A DNA stretch of 64,000 nucleotides from Yersinia vastinensis. Its GTDB lineage: Bacteria > Pseudomonadota > Gammaproteobacteria > Enterobacterales > Enterobacteriaceae. A program made the position numbers and the translations under genes. Numbering within the stretch: the first letter of the stretch is position 1; each line of letters starts with the position of its first letter. Shown here piece by piece: positions 52,639-62,441 of this stretch. The stretch is taken from the NCBI RefSeq assembly GCF_902726565.1, contig NZ_CACVAF010000007.1, positions 212,964 through 276,963 of the forward strand. Direction: 5' to 3'. Below the pieces are notes generated by a model, which saw only the letters and a program-made list of their open reading frames with translations, ran no database searches and was not told the origin of the DNA.

Positions 52639-53955
52639 ATGACTGTAACCAATTTTTCCGAACTCGATCTCGATGAACGCCTGATTGACGCATTGCGCGA
52701 CAAAGGCTATGAGCGCCCAACAGCCATTCAAGCTGCGGCTATTCCGCCAGCTATGGATGGGCGCGATGTATTGGGTTCGGCACCAACAGGTACGGGCAAA
52801 ACTGCCGCCTTTTTGCTGCCTGCCTTGCAGCATTTGCTGGATTTTCCACGCAAAAAATCTGGCCCACCCCGCATTCTGATCCTGACGCCAACCCGTGAAC
52901 TGGCCATGCAAGTAGCAGATCAAGCGCGTGAGCTGGCCAAGCATACACAACTGGATATCGCGACGATTACCGGCGGTGTGGCATATATGAACCACGCGGA
53001 AGTCTTTAGTGAGAATCAGGATATTGTGGTTGCAACCACAGGCCGCTTGCTGCAATACATCAAAGAAGAAAACTTTGATTGTCGCGCAGTCGAAACGCTG
53101 ATTCTGGACGAAGCTGACCGTATGCTGGATATGGGTTTCGCCCAAGATATTGAAACTATTGCCGCAGAAACCCGCTGGCGTAAGCAGACATTATTATTCT
53201 CTGCCACCCTAGAAGGGGAAGCTATCCGTGAATTTGCGGAGCGCATTCTGGAGGAACCAGTAGAACTGGAAGCCGATCCATCGCGGCGAGAACGCAAAAA
53301 AATTCTGCAATGGTACTATCGTGCGGACAATATCGAACATAAAACCGCCTTGCTAGTGCATCTGCTCAAGCAGCCAGAAGTGCAAAAATCCATCATTTTC
53401 GTTCGTACTCGTGAAAAGGTACACCAACTGGTCAGTTGGCTACGTGAAGCAGGGATTAACGCTTGGTTCCTCGAAGGCGAAATGGTTCAGGCCAAACGTA
53501 CTGAAGCCGTTATACGTTTAAGTGATGGCCGGGTTAATGTTCTGGTTGCCACTGATGTTGCCTCACGCGGTTTGGATATCGATGATATCAGCCACGTGTT
53601 CAACTTTGATCTGCCACTAACTGCTGATGTTTACCTTCACCGTATTGGCCGTACGGGCCGTGCCGGGCGTAAAGGTGTCGCTATATCATTGGTTGAAGCG
53701 CATGACCATTTGTTGCTGGGTAAAATTGGCCGTTATCTGAAAGAGCCTCTGAAACCACGGGTGATTGATGAACTGCGCCCAACCAGCAAAGCACCAAGCG
53801 AAAAAACCACGGGTAAACCGTCGAAGAAAGTTTTAGCAAAACGTAAAGAACTAAAAGAAGCTAGTAAAGAGAAAGCAAAGGTTAAGGTTCGTCATCGTGA
53901 TGCCAAAAATGTTGGTAAGCGCCGTCAACCCAAGGATAAACCTGCTAGCAAATAG
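52639..53955 (+). CDS. srmB: DEAD-box RNA helicase SrmB
   Basis: ATP-dependent RNA helicase acting early in 50S ribosome assembly. It has 438 residues with Q-motif region FSELDLDERLIDAL, Walker A APTGTGKT, DEAD in LILDEADRMLDMG, SAT in LLFSATLEGE, and HRIGRTGRAG, followed by a basic C-terminal tail (about 370-438) rich in lysine that binds RNA. Monocistronic. Confidence 0.96.
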   Translation: MTVTNFSELDLDERLIDALRDKGYERPTAIQAAAIPPAMDGRDVLGSAPTGTGKTAAFLLPALQHLLDFPRKKSGPPRILILTPTRELAMQVADQARELAKHTQLDIATITGGVAYMNHAEVFSENQDIVVATTGRLLQYIKEENFDCRAVETLILDEADRMLDMGFAQDIETIAAETRWRKQTLLFSATLEGEAIREFAERILEEPVELEADPSRRERKKILQWYYRADNIEHKTALLVHLLKQPEVQKSIIFVRTREKVHQLVSWLREAGINAWFLEGEMVQAKRTEAVIRLSDGRVNVLVATDVASRGLDIDDISHVFNFDLPLTADVYLHRIGRTGRAGRKGVAISLVEAHDHLLLGKIGRYLKEPLKPRVIDELRPTSKAPSEKTTGKPSKKVLAKRKELKEASKEKAKVKVRHRDAKNVGKRRQPKDKPASK

Positions 53956-53980
53956 AGTGGTGATTAACACCGCATTCAAG

Positions 53981-54014
53981 TAAAAAAGCCGCTGATAAAT
54001 AGCGGCTTTTTTTA
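53981..54014. terminator. Bidirectional terminator between srmB and the ankyrin gene
   Basis: AAAAAAGCCGCT/AGCGGCTTTTTT hairpin between convergent genes, with A-run and T-run on both sides. Confidence 0.9.
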
Positions 54015-54037
54015 TATTTATCTGATAAACATGAACT

Positions 54038-54790
54038 CTATTGCTGATAAATCTCGGCTAATCTTTTACCCCGCAGCCAGATATCCAACTGCCGATATTT
54101 TTGCTGCACTTCAGTGCTGTGCATACTCAATGGCGTCGTCGCCAAATACTGCTGGAAGGTCGCGCCCTGCTGGTTACGTAATTTAGGATCAGCCCCCGCT
54201 TTTAGCAGACGCAATGCTAAATCCGGGGCATTCGTCTTACCAGCCAGATGCAATGGAGTGTCTCCCATCCGATCAGCAAGATTGGGATCAACACCAGTGA
54301 CCAACAACAAGATCACCTGGATCTCGCGCCCGGCCATCACTGCAGCAGCCAAGGGTGTCGCGAGTGTCACACTATTTCTCACATCGGGTCGAATAGGGTT
54401 TCTGAGTAGGATCTGCATGTAATGAGCATCTTGAACGCTTGCTGCGGTATGCCACGCAGTATCACCCTGCATCCCCGGCTGAAAAGGATCTGCATTTTCT
54501 TGCAACAATGCAGCCAAACTTTCGGGTTGTTGATTGAGAATAGCCCACTGCATCAGTGTGACAGACTGCTCGCCTTGTTGTTGTAGCAAGGTTTTATTAG
54601 CCAATTGATGGATCTGTTTTACATCTCCGTGAACAATAGCATCAGCGATTGGTATTACTGCAGGATCAGTGAAAGCAGTCGTAATCTCAGCCATTGCCTG
54701 CCCCTCAAAACTGATTAATGGCATCAAAACACCGTAAATGGCGTAACGTAAATTGCGTCTCACCCTCATTATCAGTGCTGATCCAGACAT
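54038..54790 (-). CDS. Periplasmic ankyrin-repeat protein
   Basis: 250 residues with a signal peptide (basic n-region RVRRNLR, hydrophobic core to about 29, cleavage likely after GQAMA) and four or five ankyrin repeats, for example MGDTPLHLAGKTNAPDLALR, then LLKAGADPKLRNQQGAT. A GGGAG ribosome site precedes the ATG at 54790. Probably a protein-binding periplasmic protein; partners unknown. It lies between srmB and grcA as an addition to the E. coli order. Confidence 0.8.
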   Translation of the reverse strand: MSGSALIMRVRRNLRYAIYGVLMPLISFEGQAMAEITTAFTDPAVIPIADAIVHGDVKQIHQLANKTLLQQQGEQSVTLMQWAILNQQPESLAALLQENADPFQPGMQGDTAWHTAASVQDAHYMQILLRNPIRPDVRNSVTLATPLAAAVMAGREIQVILLLVTGVDPNLADRMGDTPLHLAGKTNAPDLALRLLKAGADPKLRNQQGATFQQYLATTPLSMHSTEVQQKYRQLDIWLRGKRLAEIYQQ

Positions 54791-55020
54791 ACTACCGCTC
54801 CCTAACTTATTGTTATATCGATGAACTAGACACGCTACCTCTACTTTTCACCACCTGGCTACATAAAGTGCTCTAAAGATAGTCTCAATACTGAGTTATG
54901 CTCAATAAATTTATCTATCGACACGTCGGATGAGTTCTTAAGTGGAATTGGTAAAATTTATTTATATAAAGGCAAAGATGTGATCAGACTCTAACTTATT
55001 GATTAATAAAATACAGATAC

Positions 55021-55045
55021 AAAAAGGGAGCCATAAAGGCTCCCT
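55021..55045 (-). terminator. Terminator after grcA
   Basis: GGGAGCC/GGCTCCC hairpin with a five-T tail on the minus strand, 33 bp after the grcA stop. The rest of 54791-55078 shows nothing else. Confidence 0.85.
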
Positions 55046-55078
55046 AATATTTTTGAGATGTCATTGCTATAACATGAA

Positions 55079-55462
55079 TTACAGACTTTCGGTGAAAGTA
55101 CGAGTAATGACATCACGTTGCTGTTCAGGTGTCAGTGAGTTGAAACGCACGGCATAGCCAGATACACGAATCGTTAGCTGAGGATATTTTTCTGGATTCT
55201 TCACTGCATCTTCCAGAGTTTCGCGGCGCAGAACGTTCACGTTCAAATGCTGACCACCCTCAACACGCACAGTCGGTTGCACTTCCAGTGGAACTTCACG
55301 ATATTCGATCTGACCTAATTCACTGACTGGAACGATTTGGTCTTCTGCATAACCTGATTTAGCGCAAACACAGCGCAGTTCATCTTTTTCGTCATCCAGC
55401 AGCCAGAAAGAGTTCAGTAAGGCTTCATTGTTAGCTTTAGTAATTTGAATACCAGTAATCAT
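55079..55462 (-). CDS. grcA: Autonomous glycyl radical cofactor GrcA (YfiD)
   Basis: Small protein that restores oxygen-damaged pyruvate formate-lyase by supplying a new glycyl radical domain. It has 127 residues from the ATG at 55462, preceded by GGAGG. The frame opens 11 codons earlier without homology. The glycyl radical is G102 in RVSGYAVRF, matching PflB. An FNR box upstream fits induction at low oxygen or low pH. Confidence 0.97.
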   Translation of the reverse strand: MITGIQITKANNEALLNSFWLLDDEKDELRCVCAKSGYAEDQIVPVSELGQIEYREVPLEVQPTVRVEGGQHLNVNVLRRETLEDAVKNPEKYPQLTIRVSGYAVRFNSLTPEQQRDVITRTFTESL

Positions 55463-55576
55463 TTGGTGCCTCCGTAATACGGCTATAAATTCCAAGGGGG
55501 AGAAAACTATCTTGGTTATTTGGTAAAACCATTGTTGTCTTATTGTTCTATATACCAGTCAGACTGCCGCAATTCT

Positions 55577-55590
55577 TTGACTTAAATCAA
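55577..55590 (-). promoter_or_regulatory. FNR box of grcA
   Basis: TTGACTTAAATCAA matches the FNR site TTGAT-N4-ATCAA at 9 of 10 positions, about 120 bp upstream of grcA. The 352-bp gap to ung is AT-rich and has no gene. Confidence 0.65.
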
Positions 55591-55814
55591 TCTTTCAAGC
55601 GTGGCGACAATCACGTCACTGGCAAATTTTTGTTTTATATCAATTTTATCAAATCAGTCCATCGCAATTATTTTTGTAAATTTTCAACATTTTTTATGTT
55701 AATCGAGCAAAAAACAACCATCGCGTCACAGACTCAGGTTTAACGGTTTCACTCGTAAGGGCGAACCGGTAAGCTAACGCACATCAATATCTTACCGAAA
55801 CAAGGAGAGTGTTT

Positions 55815-56501
55815 ATGACCGCCTCCCTTAGCTGGCACGATGTGATCGGCCAAGAAAAAGAACAGCCTTATTTTAAAGATACGCTAGCCTATGTGGCAGC
55901 AGAGCGCAGTGCAGGTAAAATCATTTATCCGGCACAAAAAGATGTATTTAATGCGTTTCGCCTAACCGAGTTGGATCAGGTAAAAGTGGTTATTTTGGGC
56001 CAAGACCCTTACCACGGGCCTAACCAAGCTCACGGACTATCATTTTCAGTCTTACCTGGCGTACCAGCACCGCCCTCATTGGTGAATATGTACAAAGAGC
56101 TGGCTACTGACATTCCCGGATTTCAGCGCCCCAATCATGGCTTTTTACAAAGCTGGGCCGAACAAGGCGTGCTGTTACTGAATACCGTGCTAACGGTTGA
56201 AGCGGGTAATGCCCACTCGCACGCTAACCTTGGCTGGGAAACCTTTACTGATAAAGTCATTGCGGCACTGAATGAACATCGTAACGGGGTTATTTTTATG
56301 CTGTGGGGAGCGCATGCACAGAAAAAGGGCCGAATCATTGATGCCCAGCGCCATTTTATTTTGAAGGCTCCACACCCCTCACCACTCTCGGCACACCGTG
56401 GTTTTCTTGGCTGTAAGCACTTTTCACAAGCTAACCAGCTATTACAACAGCAAGGTCTACCGCCTATTGACTGGCAGCCTAAATTGCCTACGTTAGAATA
56501 A
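55815..56501 (+). CDS. ung: Uracil-DNA glycosylase Ung
   Basis: Removes uracil from DNA. It has 228 residues from the ATG at 55815, which has GGAG 7 bp upstream (a GTG 6 bp earlier is poorly placed). Motifs: [20 protein letters not shown] with the catalytic aspartate, and [13 protein letters not shown] with the histidine. Divergent from grcA, as in E. coli. Confidence 0.97.
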   Translation: MTASLSWHDVIGQEKEQPYFKDTLAYVAAERSAGKIIYPAQKDVFNAFRLTELDQVKVVILGQDPYHGPNQAHGLSFSVLPGVPAPPSLVNMYKELATDIPGFQRPNHGFLQSWAEQGVLLLNTVLTVEAGNAHSHANLGWETFTDKVIAALNEHRNGVIFMLWGAHAQKKGRIIDAQRHFILKAPHPSPLSAHRGFLGCKHFSQANQLLQQQGLPPIDWQPKLPTLE

Positions 56502-56527
56502 AACGTTATTCACTTAGCCACAGACAT

Positions 56528-56555
56528 AAAAAAGGCACCACAGAGGTGCCTTTTA
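56528..56555. terminator. Bidirectional terminator between ung and grpE
   Basis: AAAAAGGCACC/GGTGCCTTTT hairpin with a short loop between convergent genes, with A/T runs on both sides. Confidence 0.88.
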
Positions 56556-56569
56556 TCTGTCAGGACACC

Positions 56570-57148
56570 TTAGGCTTTCGCTTTAGATACCGCTACCATC
56601 GCCGGGCGCAGCAGACGGCCATTCAACGTGTAACCTTTCTGCATGACCATCATGACCTGATTTGGCTCATGATCAGCTGATTCAAGCATCGTCATTGCCT
56701 GATGAACTTCAGGATTAAATGGCACGTTAGTATCACCGACAACCTCAATACCGTATTTGCCAACTGCATCAAGTAATGATTTTAGGGTCAGTTCTACACC
56801 TTCAATCATGGCAGTCAACTCGGTATTGCTCTTATCGGCAGTATCCAGCGCGCGTTCCAAGTTGTCGATTACTGGCAATAATTCAGCTGAGAATCGTTCC
56901 AAAGCAAACTTATGTGCCTTTTCAACATCCAATTCAGTACGACGACGGATATTTTCAACTTCGGCCTTGGCGCGTAGCAAGCTTTCGCGCTCACGCTGTA
57001 AGGCTGCAGCCAACTGCGCTTCAAGCTCGGCAACACGCGGATCTACACCTTCACCCGTCTCTTGTGTCGCTTCCACTTGCTGCTCTGCTGCATTTTCCAT
57101 TTCTTCCGAGACTTGCTCGTTTGGTGTTTTCTGTTCTTTACTACTCAT
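56570..57148 (-). CDS. grpE: Nucleotide exchange factor GrpE
   Basis: Releases ADP from DnaK. It has 192 residues: an acidic, flexible N terminus (1-35), a long coiled coil (about 40-135) and a beta-wing with [16 protein letters not shown] and [19 protein letters not shown] sigma-32 promoter is visible upstream. Divergent from nadK. Confidence 0.97.
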   Translation of the reverse strand: MSSKEQKTPNEQVSEEMENAAEQQVEATQETGEGVDPRVAELEAQLAAALQRERESLLRAKAEVENIRRRTELDVEKAHKFALERFSAELLPVIDNLERALDTADKSNTELTAMIEGVELTLKSLLDAVGKYGIEVVGDTNVPFNPEVHQAMTMLESADHEPNQVMMVMQKGYTLNGRLLRPAMVAVSKAKA

Positions 57149-57189
57149 GGATATCTCCGCGTTTTAGCATTAATCTCGCTACTTGGCTT

Positions 57190-57218
57190 ATTATGGGGAT
57201 CAAAACCGGGGATTCAAG
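57190..57218 (-). promoter_or_regulatory. Heat-shock (sigma-32) promoter of grpE
   Basis: CTTGAAT, 13 bp, then CCCCATAAT on the minus strand: a near-consensus RpoH promoter, starting 42 bp upstream of the grpE ATG. Confidence 0.85.
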
Positions 57219-57272
57219 GGAACCGGTCATAATGTGGGGTAAAAGACACCCCCAGTGAGGAAAATCACGGCA

Positions 57273-58154
57273 ATGAATAATAAAAGATTCAATTGTATTG
57301 GTATTGTCGGTCACCCACGGCACCCAGCTGCACTTGCCACTCATGAAATGCTCTACCACTGGTTAAACGCTAGAGGTTATGACGTGATGGTGGAACAACA
57401 GATTGCTAAAGACCTCAAGTTAACCAACGCTGTGACTGGCAGTTTGGCTGACATCGGCCAAAAAGCTGATTTAGCTGTTGTCGTCGGCGGCGATGGCAAC
57501 ATGCTCGGTGCTGCTCGGGTACTTGCTCGCTATGATATCAAAGTGATCGGTGTCAACCGAGGCAACCTAGGCTTTTTGACCGATTTAGACCCAGATAACG
57601 CCCAGCAGCAACTTTCTGATGTGCTGGAAGGCGAATACCTCAGCGAACAACGCTTTTTGCTTGAAGCGCAAGTCACACGGACAAATCAGCAAAGCCGCAT
57701 CAGCACGGCCATCAATGAGGTGGTTTTGCATCCTGGCAAAGTTGCCCATATGATTGAATTCGAAGTGTATATTGATGACCGCTTCGCATTTTCACAACGT
57801 TCTGATGGGCTGATTATCGCCACCCCTACGGGTTCTACCGCTTACTCACTCTCTGCGGGCGGCCCCATTTTAACACCAACACTGGATGCCATTGTATTAG
57901 TTCCCATGTTCCCTCATACGCTGACAGCTCGCCCACTAGTTATTAATAGTAGCAGCACCATCCGTTTGAAGTTTTCTCAAATTACCAGCGATCTGGAAAT
58001 TAGCTGTGACAGCCAGATAGCCTTGCCAATTCAAGAGGGGGAAGAGCTTTTAATTCGGCGTAGCGATTTTCACTTAAACCTAATTCATCCTAAGGACTAC
58101 AGCTATTTCAATACGTTAAGCACAAAGTTGGGCTGGTCAAAAAAATTATTCTAA
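57273..58154 (+). CDS. nadK: NAD kinase NadK
   Basis: Phosphorylates NAD to NADP. It has 293 residues from the ATG at 57273 (frame opens with GTG at 57255). Motifs: [14 protein letters not shown] and [20 protein letters not shown]. Its neighbour recN follows 86 bp later with its own SOS promoter, as in E. coli. Confidence 0.97.
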   Translation: MNNKRFNCIGIVGHPRHPAALATHEMLYHWLNARGYDVMVEQQIAKDLKLTNAVTGSLADIGQKADLAVVVGGDGNMLGAARVLARYDIKVIGVNRGNLGFLTDLDPDNAQQQLSDVLEGEYLSEQRFLLEAQVTRTNQQSRISTAINEVVLHPGKVAHMIEFEVYIDDRFAFSQRSDGLIIATPTGSTAYSLSAGGPILTPTLDAIVLVPMFPHTLTARPLVINSSSTIRLKFSQITSDLEISCDSQIALPIQEGEELLIRRSDFHLNLIHPKDYSYFNTLSTKLGWSKKLF

Positions 58155-58174
58155 AAAACGCCTCAAGGACTTTA

Positions 58175-58212
58175 CTGTATATAAAACCAGTTTATACTGT
58201 ATTCAAATACAG
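58175..58212 (+). promoter_or_regulatory. SOS promoter of recN with two LexA boxes
   Basis: Two LexA-type boxes: CTGTATATAAAACCAG (58175-58190) and CTGTATTCAAATACAG (58197-58212). A -10 TATACT lies between them at 58193-58198. The first is the same as I recall for E. coli recN. Confidence 0.88.
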
Positions 58213-58240
58213 ACATGTGTTTATGTACAGGAGATTTACC

Positions 58241-59902
58241 ATGCTGGCCCAATTAACCATCAGTAATTTTGCTATTGTGCGTGAGTTAGAAATTGATTTT
58301 CAGCCCGGAATGACTGCAATTACTGGTGAAACAGGAGCGGGTAAATCTATCGCTATAGATGCATTAGGGTTGTGTCTTGGTAGCCGCTCAGACGGCAGTA
58401 TGGTGCGTTTAGGGGCAACACGTGCGGATATCTGTGCACGCTTCTCACTCGCAGATACTCCCTCAGCTCGCCAATGGCTAGAAAACAATCATCTCGATGA
58501 CAGCAATGAATGCCTGCTGCGGCGTGCAATAGGAACCGATGGCCGCTCAAGAGGATTTATTAATGGGACTGCCGTTCCTTTGTCCCAATTACGGGAATTG
58601 GGGCAGCATCTGATTCAAATCCACGGCCAACATGCACATCAATTATTGTTAAGACCAGACCATCAAAAACAATTATTAGACGCTTACGCAGACCAATCCT
58701 CTCTGTTGGCTGAAATGAAAGCGTCCTATCAAATATGGCATCAAAGCTGCCGCGCATTAGCCCTGCATCAGCAACAATCACTTGAGCGAAATGCGCGTCA
58801 TGAGCTACTGCAATATCAGTTGAAAGAGCTGAATTCATTCGCTCCACAGGCTGGGGAATACGAACAAATTGATATCGAATATAAGCGACTGGCTAACAGT
58901 GGTCAGTTGCTGTCACTCAGTCAACAGGCTTTGCAGTTACTGGCAGACGACGAACAGAATAATATTCTTAGCCAACTTTACTCAGCCAAGCATCAATTGA
59001 CTGAACTGGCGGGTATGGATGATCAATTTAACAACCTGCTAAATATGCTGGAAGAAGCGTCCATCCAAATCAGTGAGGCCAGTGATGAATTACGTCATTA
59101 TGCTGAACAGTTTGATATGGATCCCAACAGATTGTATGAGCTGGAACAACGGTTATCTCGTCAATTAAATCTGGCTCGTAAACACCATGTTTCCCCAGAA
59201 GAACTACCGCAATTCCATCAACAGTTGCTAGATGAGCAAGAACAACTATCACAACAAGAAAATGATCATGAACAACTTAGTCATGCAGTCAATATTCATT
59301 ATCAAAACGCATTGGTCATCGCTAAGCGGTTACATGAGGAACGCCAGCATTATGCTGACGAACTGGCCGCACTGATTACCGAAAGCATGCATGAACTATC
59401 TATGCCCCACGGTAAATTCACCATAGAAACCCAATTTGAGCCTGAACATCTCAGTGCTGAAGGAGCAAGCCGTATTGAGTTCTGCGTGACGACTAACCCA
59501 GGTCAACCACTACAACCACTGGCTAAAGTGGCCTCGGGTGGTGAACTATCACGTATCGCCTTGGCTATTCAGGTTATTACAGCCCGTAAAATGGACACAC
59601 CTGCGCTGATCTTTGATGAGGTTGATGTAGGTATCAGTGGGCCGACGGCCGCCATAGTGGGTCGCTTATTGCGTCAGCTAGGTGAATCAACTCAGGTTAT
59701 GTGTGTAACTCACCTTCCACAAGTTGCAGGTTGTGGTCATCAACATTTCTTTGTGAGTAAACAAACTGATGGCACTGAAACCGAAACACAGATGCATCGG
59801 TTAGATAAAAAAGCCCGCTTACAAGAGTTGGCGCGCCTTCTGGGCGGAAGTGAAGTGACGAAAAACACCTTGGCAAATGCAAAAGAATTGCTCGCAGCGT
59901 AG
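58241..59902 (+). CDS. recN: DNA repair protein RecN
   Basis: SMC-like ATPase of the SOS response for double-strand break repair. It has 553 residues from the ATG at 58241, with AGGAGA upstream. Walker A GETGAGKS near residue 30; the middle is a coiled coil (about 170-380); the C-terminal part carries the ABC signature [16 protein letters not shown] and Walker [14 protein letters not shown]. Confidence 0.97.
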   Translation: MLAQLTISNFAIVRELEIDFQPGMTAITGETGAGKSIAIDALGLCLGSRSDGSMVRLGATRADICARFSLADTPSARQWLENNHLDDSNECLLRRAIGTDGRSRGFINGTAVPLSQLRELGQHLIQIHGQHAHQLLLRPDHQKQLLDAYADQSSLLAEMKASYQIWHQSCRALALHQQQSLERNARHELLQYQLKELNSFAPQAGEYEQIDIEYKRLANSGQLLSLSQQALQLLADDEQNNILSQLYSAKHQLTELAGMDDQFNNLLNMLEEASIQISEASDELRHYAEQFDMDPNRLYELEQRLSRQLNLARKHHVSPEELPQFHQQLLDEQEQLSQQENDHEQLSHAVNIHYQNALVIAKRLHEERQHYADELAALITESMHELSMPHGKFTIETQFEPEHLSAEGASRIEFCVTTNPGQPLQPLAKVASGGELSRIALAIQVITARKMDTPALIFDEVDVGISGPTAAIVGRLLRQLGESTQVMCVTHLPQVAGCGHQHFFVSKQTDGTETETQMHRLDKKARLQELARLLGGSEVTKNTLANAKELLAA

Positions 59903-60015
59903 AAAAGATTAACTTTTTTCCTTTCCAGAGGTCATACAGGTGCCCTGTAAAGGTTTCCAACTGCTGCAAGGTCTATTATCATCGTCATCCTACGCCCTAA
60001 AGGAATGTGATTACT

Positions 60016-60357
60016 ATGCGCTGTAAAATGCTGACTGCCGCCGCTGTGATGCTTGCAATGCTTACTGCGGGTTGTTCAACGCTGGAGAAGGTGGTCTACC
60101 GGCCTGATATTAATCAGGGTAACTATTTATCACCTAATGACGCGTCCAAAATCCATAAAGGTATGACCCAACAACAAGTGGCATATACCTTAGGCACTCC
60201 AATGTTGCAGGACCCGTTTGGCACTAAAACTTGGTTCTATGTGTTCCGCCAACAACCAGGCCACGAGAAAGTCACACAACAAACCTTAACGTTGACCTTC
60301 GATAGCAGTGGTGTACTGACCGATATCAAGAATGAGCCAACATTAGCAGGAAATTAA
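60016..60357 (+). CDS. bamE: Outer membrane assembly lipoprotein BamE (SmpA)
   Basis: Non-essential lipoprotein of the BAM complex that inserts beta-barrels. It has 113 residues from the ATG at 60016, with the lipobox LTAGC (cysteine 20). The mature part has the [14 protein letters not shown] and [11 protein letters not shown] segments of the SmpA/OmlA fold. Monocistronic, after recN. Confidence 0.95.
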   Translation: MRCKMLTAAAVMLAMLTAGCSTLEKVVYRPDINQGNYLSPNDASKIHKGMTQQQVAYTLGTPMLQDPFGTKTWFYVFRQQPGHEKVTQQTLTLTFDSSGVLTDIKNEPTLAGN

Positions 60358-60485
60358 TTTATCCGAAGATTGCAGAGCACGTTGAGGGAGCAAATGCTGA
60401 TGGGGCTTTAAGTGTTAAGCCTATTGATGTTTATACATCCGCACGATAGTACGCGTTTTCCTTCAATAGCAGTCCAGGGCTACAA

Positions 60486-60520
60486 CAAAAAATAAGGCGC
60501 ATATTGTGCCTTATTTTTTT
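60486..60520. terminator. Terminator at the end of rnfH
   Basis: AATAAGGC/GCCTTATT hairpin with A- and T-runs, overlapping the rnfH stop codon, between convergent bamE and rnfH. Confidence 0.8.
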
Positions 60521-60795
60521 GCCTGCTCCGCACGCTGTCGACGCAACTCTTTAGGATCGGCAATTAAAGGGCGATATATCTCGACGCGATCACCATCATT
60601 AAGTTTATCACCAAGCTTTACCGGGCGGCTGTAAACCCCCACTTTGTTCTTTGCCAGATCAATATCAGACCGTAACTCAAGCAGACCCGATGTATTGATA
60701 GCATCCTCAACTGTGCTTCCCTCGACAAGAGTCACAGTACGTAAATATTGGCGTTCAGGTAAGGCATAAACTACCTCAACGCGAATATTAGACAC
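60511..60795 (-). CDS. rnfH: RnfH-family ubiquitin-like protein
   Basis: Beta-grasp protein of the RnfH (UPF0125) family, 94 residues, with [20 protein letters not shown] and [15 protein letters not shown]; the end is a basic tail. It overlaps ratA by 8 bp. In E. coli the pair is ratA-rnfH (pasTI). A toxin-antitoxin role for the pair has been proposed and disputed. Confidence 0.92.
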   Translation of the reverse strand: MSNIRVEVVYALPERQYLRTVTLVEGSTVEDAINTSGLLELRSDIDLAKNKVGVYSRPVKLGDKLNDGDRVEIYRPLIADPKELRRQRAEQAKK

Positions 60796-61222
60796 TGTAA
60801 ACCTCTTTAGCTCGTTGGGTGAAAGCTTGCACCATATTCCCCGCTAATTCTTTGAATATTTTACCAAAAGCCAATTCAATCAACTTATTGGTAAATTCAA
60901 AATCAAGGTGCAATTCAACTTTACAAGCATCCGCACTCAATGGGGTGAAATGCCATCCCCCCATAAGTTTACGAAACGGCCCATCAACCAGCTGCATAGC
61001 AATGCTCTGGTTATCAGTTAATGTATTACGTGTTGTGAACGTTTTACTGATCCCGGCTTTCGCAACATCAACGGCAGCCGTCATTTCATTTTCAGTAGCA
61101 TCAAGAACCCGGCTTCCGGTACAACCGGGCAAAAATTCTGGGTAAGAGCGAACATCATTAACCAGTTGATACATCTGTTCTACACTAAATGGAACCAGCG
61201 CAGAGCGGCTAATCTGTGGCAT
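60788..61222 (-). CDS. ratA: RatA/PasT (COQ10-like START-domain protein)
   Basis: 144 residues from the ATG at 61222 with AGGAAA upstream. Single START/polyketide-cyclase domain: [34 protein letters not shown], and [10 protein letters not shown] at the end. It is related to mitochondrial Coq10 and in E. coli is reported as a ribosome-association inhibitor or a quinone-linked factor. The frame is open further to 61276 but the extra residues lack homology. Divergent from smpB. Confidence 0.92.
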   Translation of the reverse strand: MPQISRSALVPFSVEQMYQLVNDVRSYPEFLPGCTGSRVLDATENEMTAAVDVAKAGISKTFTTRNTLTDNQSIAMQLVDGPFRKLMGGWHFTPLSADACKVELHLDFEFTNKLIELAFGKIFKELAGNMVQAFTQRAKEVYSV

Positions 61223-61382
61223 AACATTTCCTGTGTGACATAAAACGCACTGATAATACCATTTATCTATCGCCATACAAAAAATCTGCTAGGCATTCCG
61301 TGCAACAAATGAGACAAAATGCACAAGCATCCTATGGGAAAGGATTTCATTCGTCTGCGCATACAGTATAATGATCAACACT

Positions 61383-61865
61383 ATGACAAAGAAAAAAGCA
61401 TACAAACCCGGTTCCGCGACCATTGCGCAAAATAAACGTGCCCGTCATGAATACTTCATCGAAGAAGAATTCGAAGCAGGTCTTGCATTGCAAGGTTGGG
61501 AAGTAAAATCACTGCGTGCGGGCAAGGCAAACATCAGCGATAGCTATGTTATGTTTAAAAACGGCGAGGCATTTCTATTTGGTGCCACGATTACGCCGTT
61601 GAACGTAGCATCGACTCATGTTGTCTGCGAGCCAATGCGTACTCGTAAACTGCTGCTGAACAAGCGCGAATTGGACTCTCTATTTGGGCGAGTCAATCGT
61701 GAAGGTTATACCGTAGTCGCACTCTCCATGTACTGGAAGAATGCGTGGACAAAAATTAAAATCGGTGTAGCTAAGGGTAAAAAAGATAACGACAAGCGCG
61801 ATGATATTCGTGATCGCGAGTGGAAATTAGACAAAGCGCGTATCATGAAGCACGCAAATCGTTAA
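61383..61865 (+). CDS. smpB: SsrA-binding protein SmpB
   Basis: Binds tmRNA and takes it to stalled ribosomes for trans-translation. It has 160 residues from the ATG at 61383 (an ATG at 61371 adds four). OB-fold motifs are [16 protein letters not shown] and [10 protein letters not shown]; the basic C-terminal tail [19 protein letters not shown] inserts in the mRNA channel. It precedes ssrA. Confidence 0.97.
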   Translation: MTKKKAYKPGSATIAQNKRARHEYFIEEEFEAGLALQGWEVKSLRAGKANISDSYVMFKNGEAFLFGATITPLNVASTHVVCEPMRTRKLLLNKRELDSLFGRVNREGYTVVALSMYWKNAWTKIKIGVAKGKKDNDKRDDIRDREWKLDKARIMKHANR

Positions 61866-61892
61866 GTCACTGGCTTAGCAGGACATAGTTCT

Positions 61893-61900
61893 GTTATACT
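61893..61900 (+). promoter_or_regulatory. -10 element of the ssrA promoter
   Basis: GTTATACT with TATACT at 61895-61900, 13 bp before the mature tmRNA 5' end; a weak TGGCTT (61871-61876) is 18 bp upstream. Confidence 0.55.
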
Positions 61901-61913
61901 GACGAAGTTCTTT

Positions 61914-62276
61914 GGGGCTGATTCTGGATTCGACGGGATTCGCGAAACCCAAGGTGCATGCCGAGGTGCGGTGGCCTCGTAAAAAACCGCAAAAAAATAG
62001 TCGCAAACGACGAAAACTACGCACTAGCAGCTTAATACCCTGCTTAGAGCCCTCTCTCCCTAGCCTCCGCTCTTAGGACGGGGATCAAGAGAGGTCAAAC
62101 CTAAAAGAGCTCGTGTGGAAACCTTGCCTGGGGTGGAAGCATTAAAACTAATCAGGATAGTTTGTCAGTGGCGTGTCCATCCGCAGCTGGCCGGCGAATG
62201 TAATGATTGGACTAAGCATGTAGTACCGACGGTGTAGTAATTTCGGACGGGGGTTCAAATCCCCCCAGCTCCACCA
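61914..62276 (+). ncRNA. ssrA: Transfer-messenger RNA (tmRNA)
   Basis: 363 nt, starting GGGGCTGATTCTGGATTCGA and ending in CAGCTCCACCA. The tag reading frame at 62003-62035 encodes ANDENYALAA and a stop. The 3' tRNA-like part contains GGGTTCAAATCCCCCC (T arm) and an encoded CCA. The 3' end is the insertion target of the neighbouring element. Confidence 0.98.
62240..62276 (+). other. Probable attachment site in the 3' end of ssrA
   Basis: A P4-type integrase gene lies 165 bp after the tmRNA 3' end, in the same direction. Such integrases commonly recombine with the T arm and acceptor end of ssrA (GGGGGTTCAAATCCCCCCAG region) and restore the gene. The other copy of the site must be beyond the right edge. 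Inferred. Confidence 0.55.
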
Positions 62277-62310
62277 CTTTTAGTTTTACCGAAGTATAGT
62301 AAAGTCTACT

Positions 62311-62346
62311 AAGCCCGCTTGGAACCAGCCTTGCGGGCTTTTTTAC
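62311..62346 (+). terminator. Terminator after ssrA
   Basis: AAGCCCGC/GCGGGCTT hairpin with a 14-base loop and a six-T tail, 35 bp downstream of the tmRNA. Confidence 0.88.
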
Positions 62347-62399
62347 GTCTATAGTAGTCTACCGAGAATTGCTAGAAACCACTACTTATGGCACCCTCC

Positions 62400-62440
62400 T
62401 TGGGACCCAACACAAAGGGTCCAAAACTTGAGGGTCCCAA
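62400..62440 (+). repeat. Inverted repeats around the integrase ribosome site
   Basis: TTGGGACCC (62400-62408), GGGTCCAA (62417-62424) and GGGTCCCAA (62432-62440). The first arm can pair with either of the others, and the last arm covers the GAGGG ribosome site of the integrase. This could regulate translation or be a protein-binding array. Confidence 0.6.
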
Positions 62441-62441
62441 A

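Noticed and set aside
52522..53145. 207-codon open frame opposite srmB
   Set aside because: Antisense shadow of srmB with no ribosome site and no recognised domain.
55543..55743. 66-codon frame between grcA and ung
   Set aside because: AT-rich promoter region; overlaps an FNR box and lacks a ribosome site.
60511..61222. ratA-rnfH as a novel toxin-antitoxin system
   Set aside because: Conserved housekeeping pair in Enterobacterales with a known and debated assignment; nothing unusual here.
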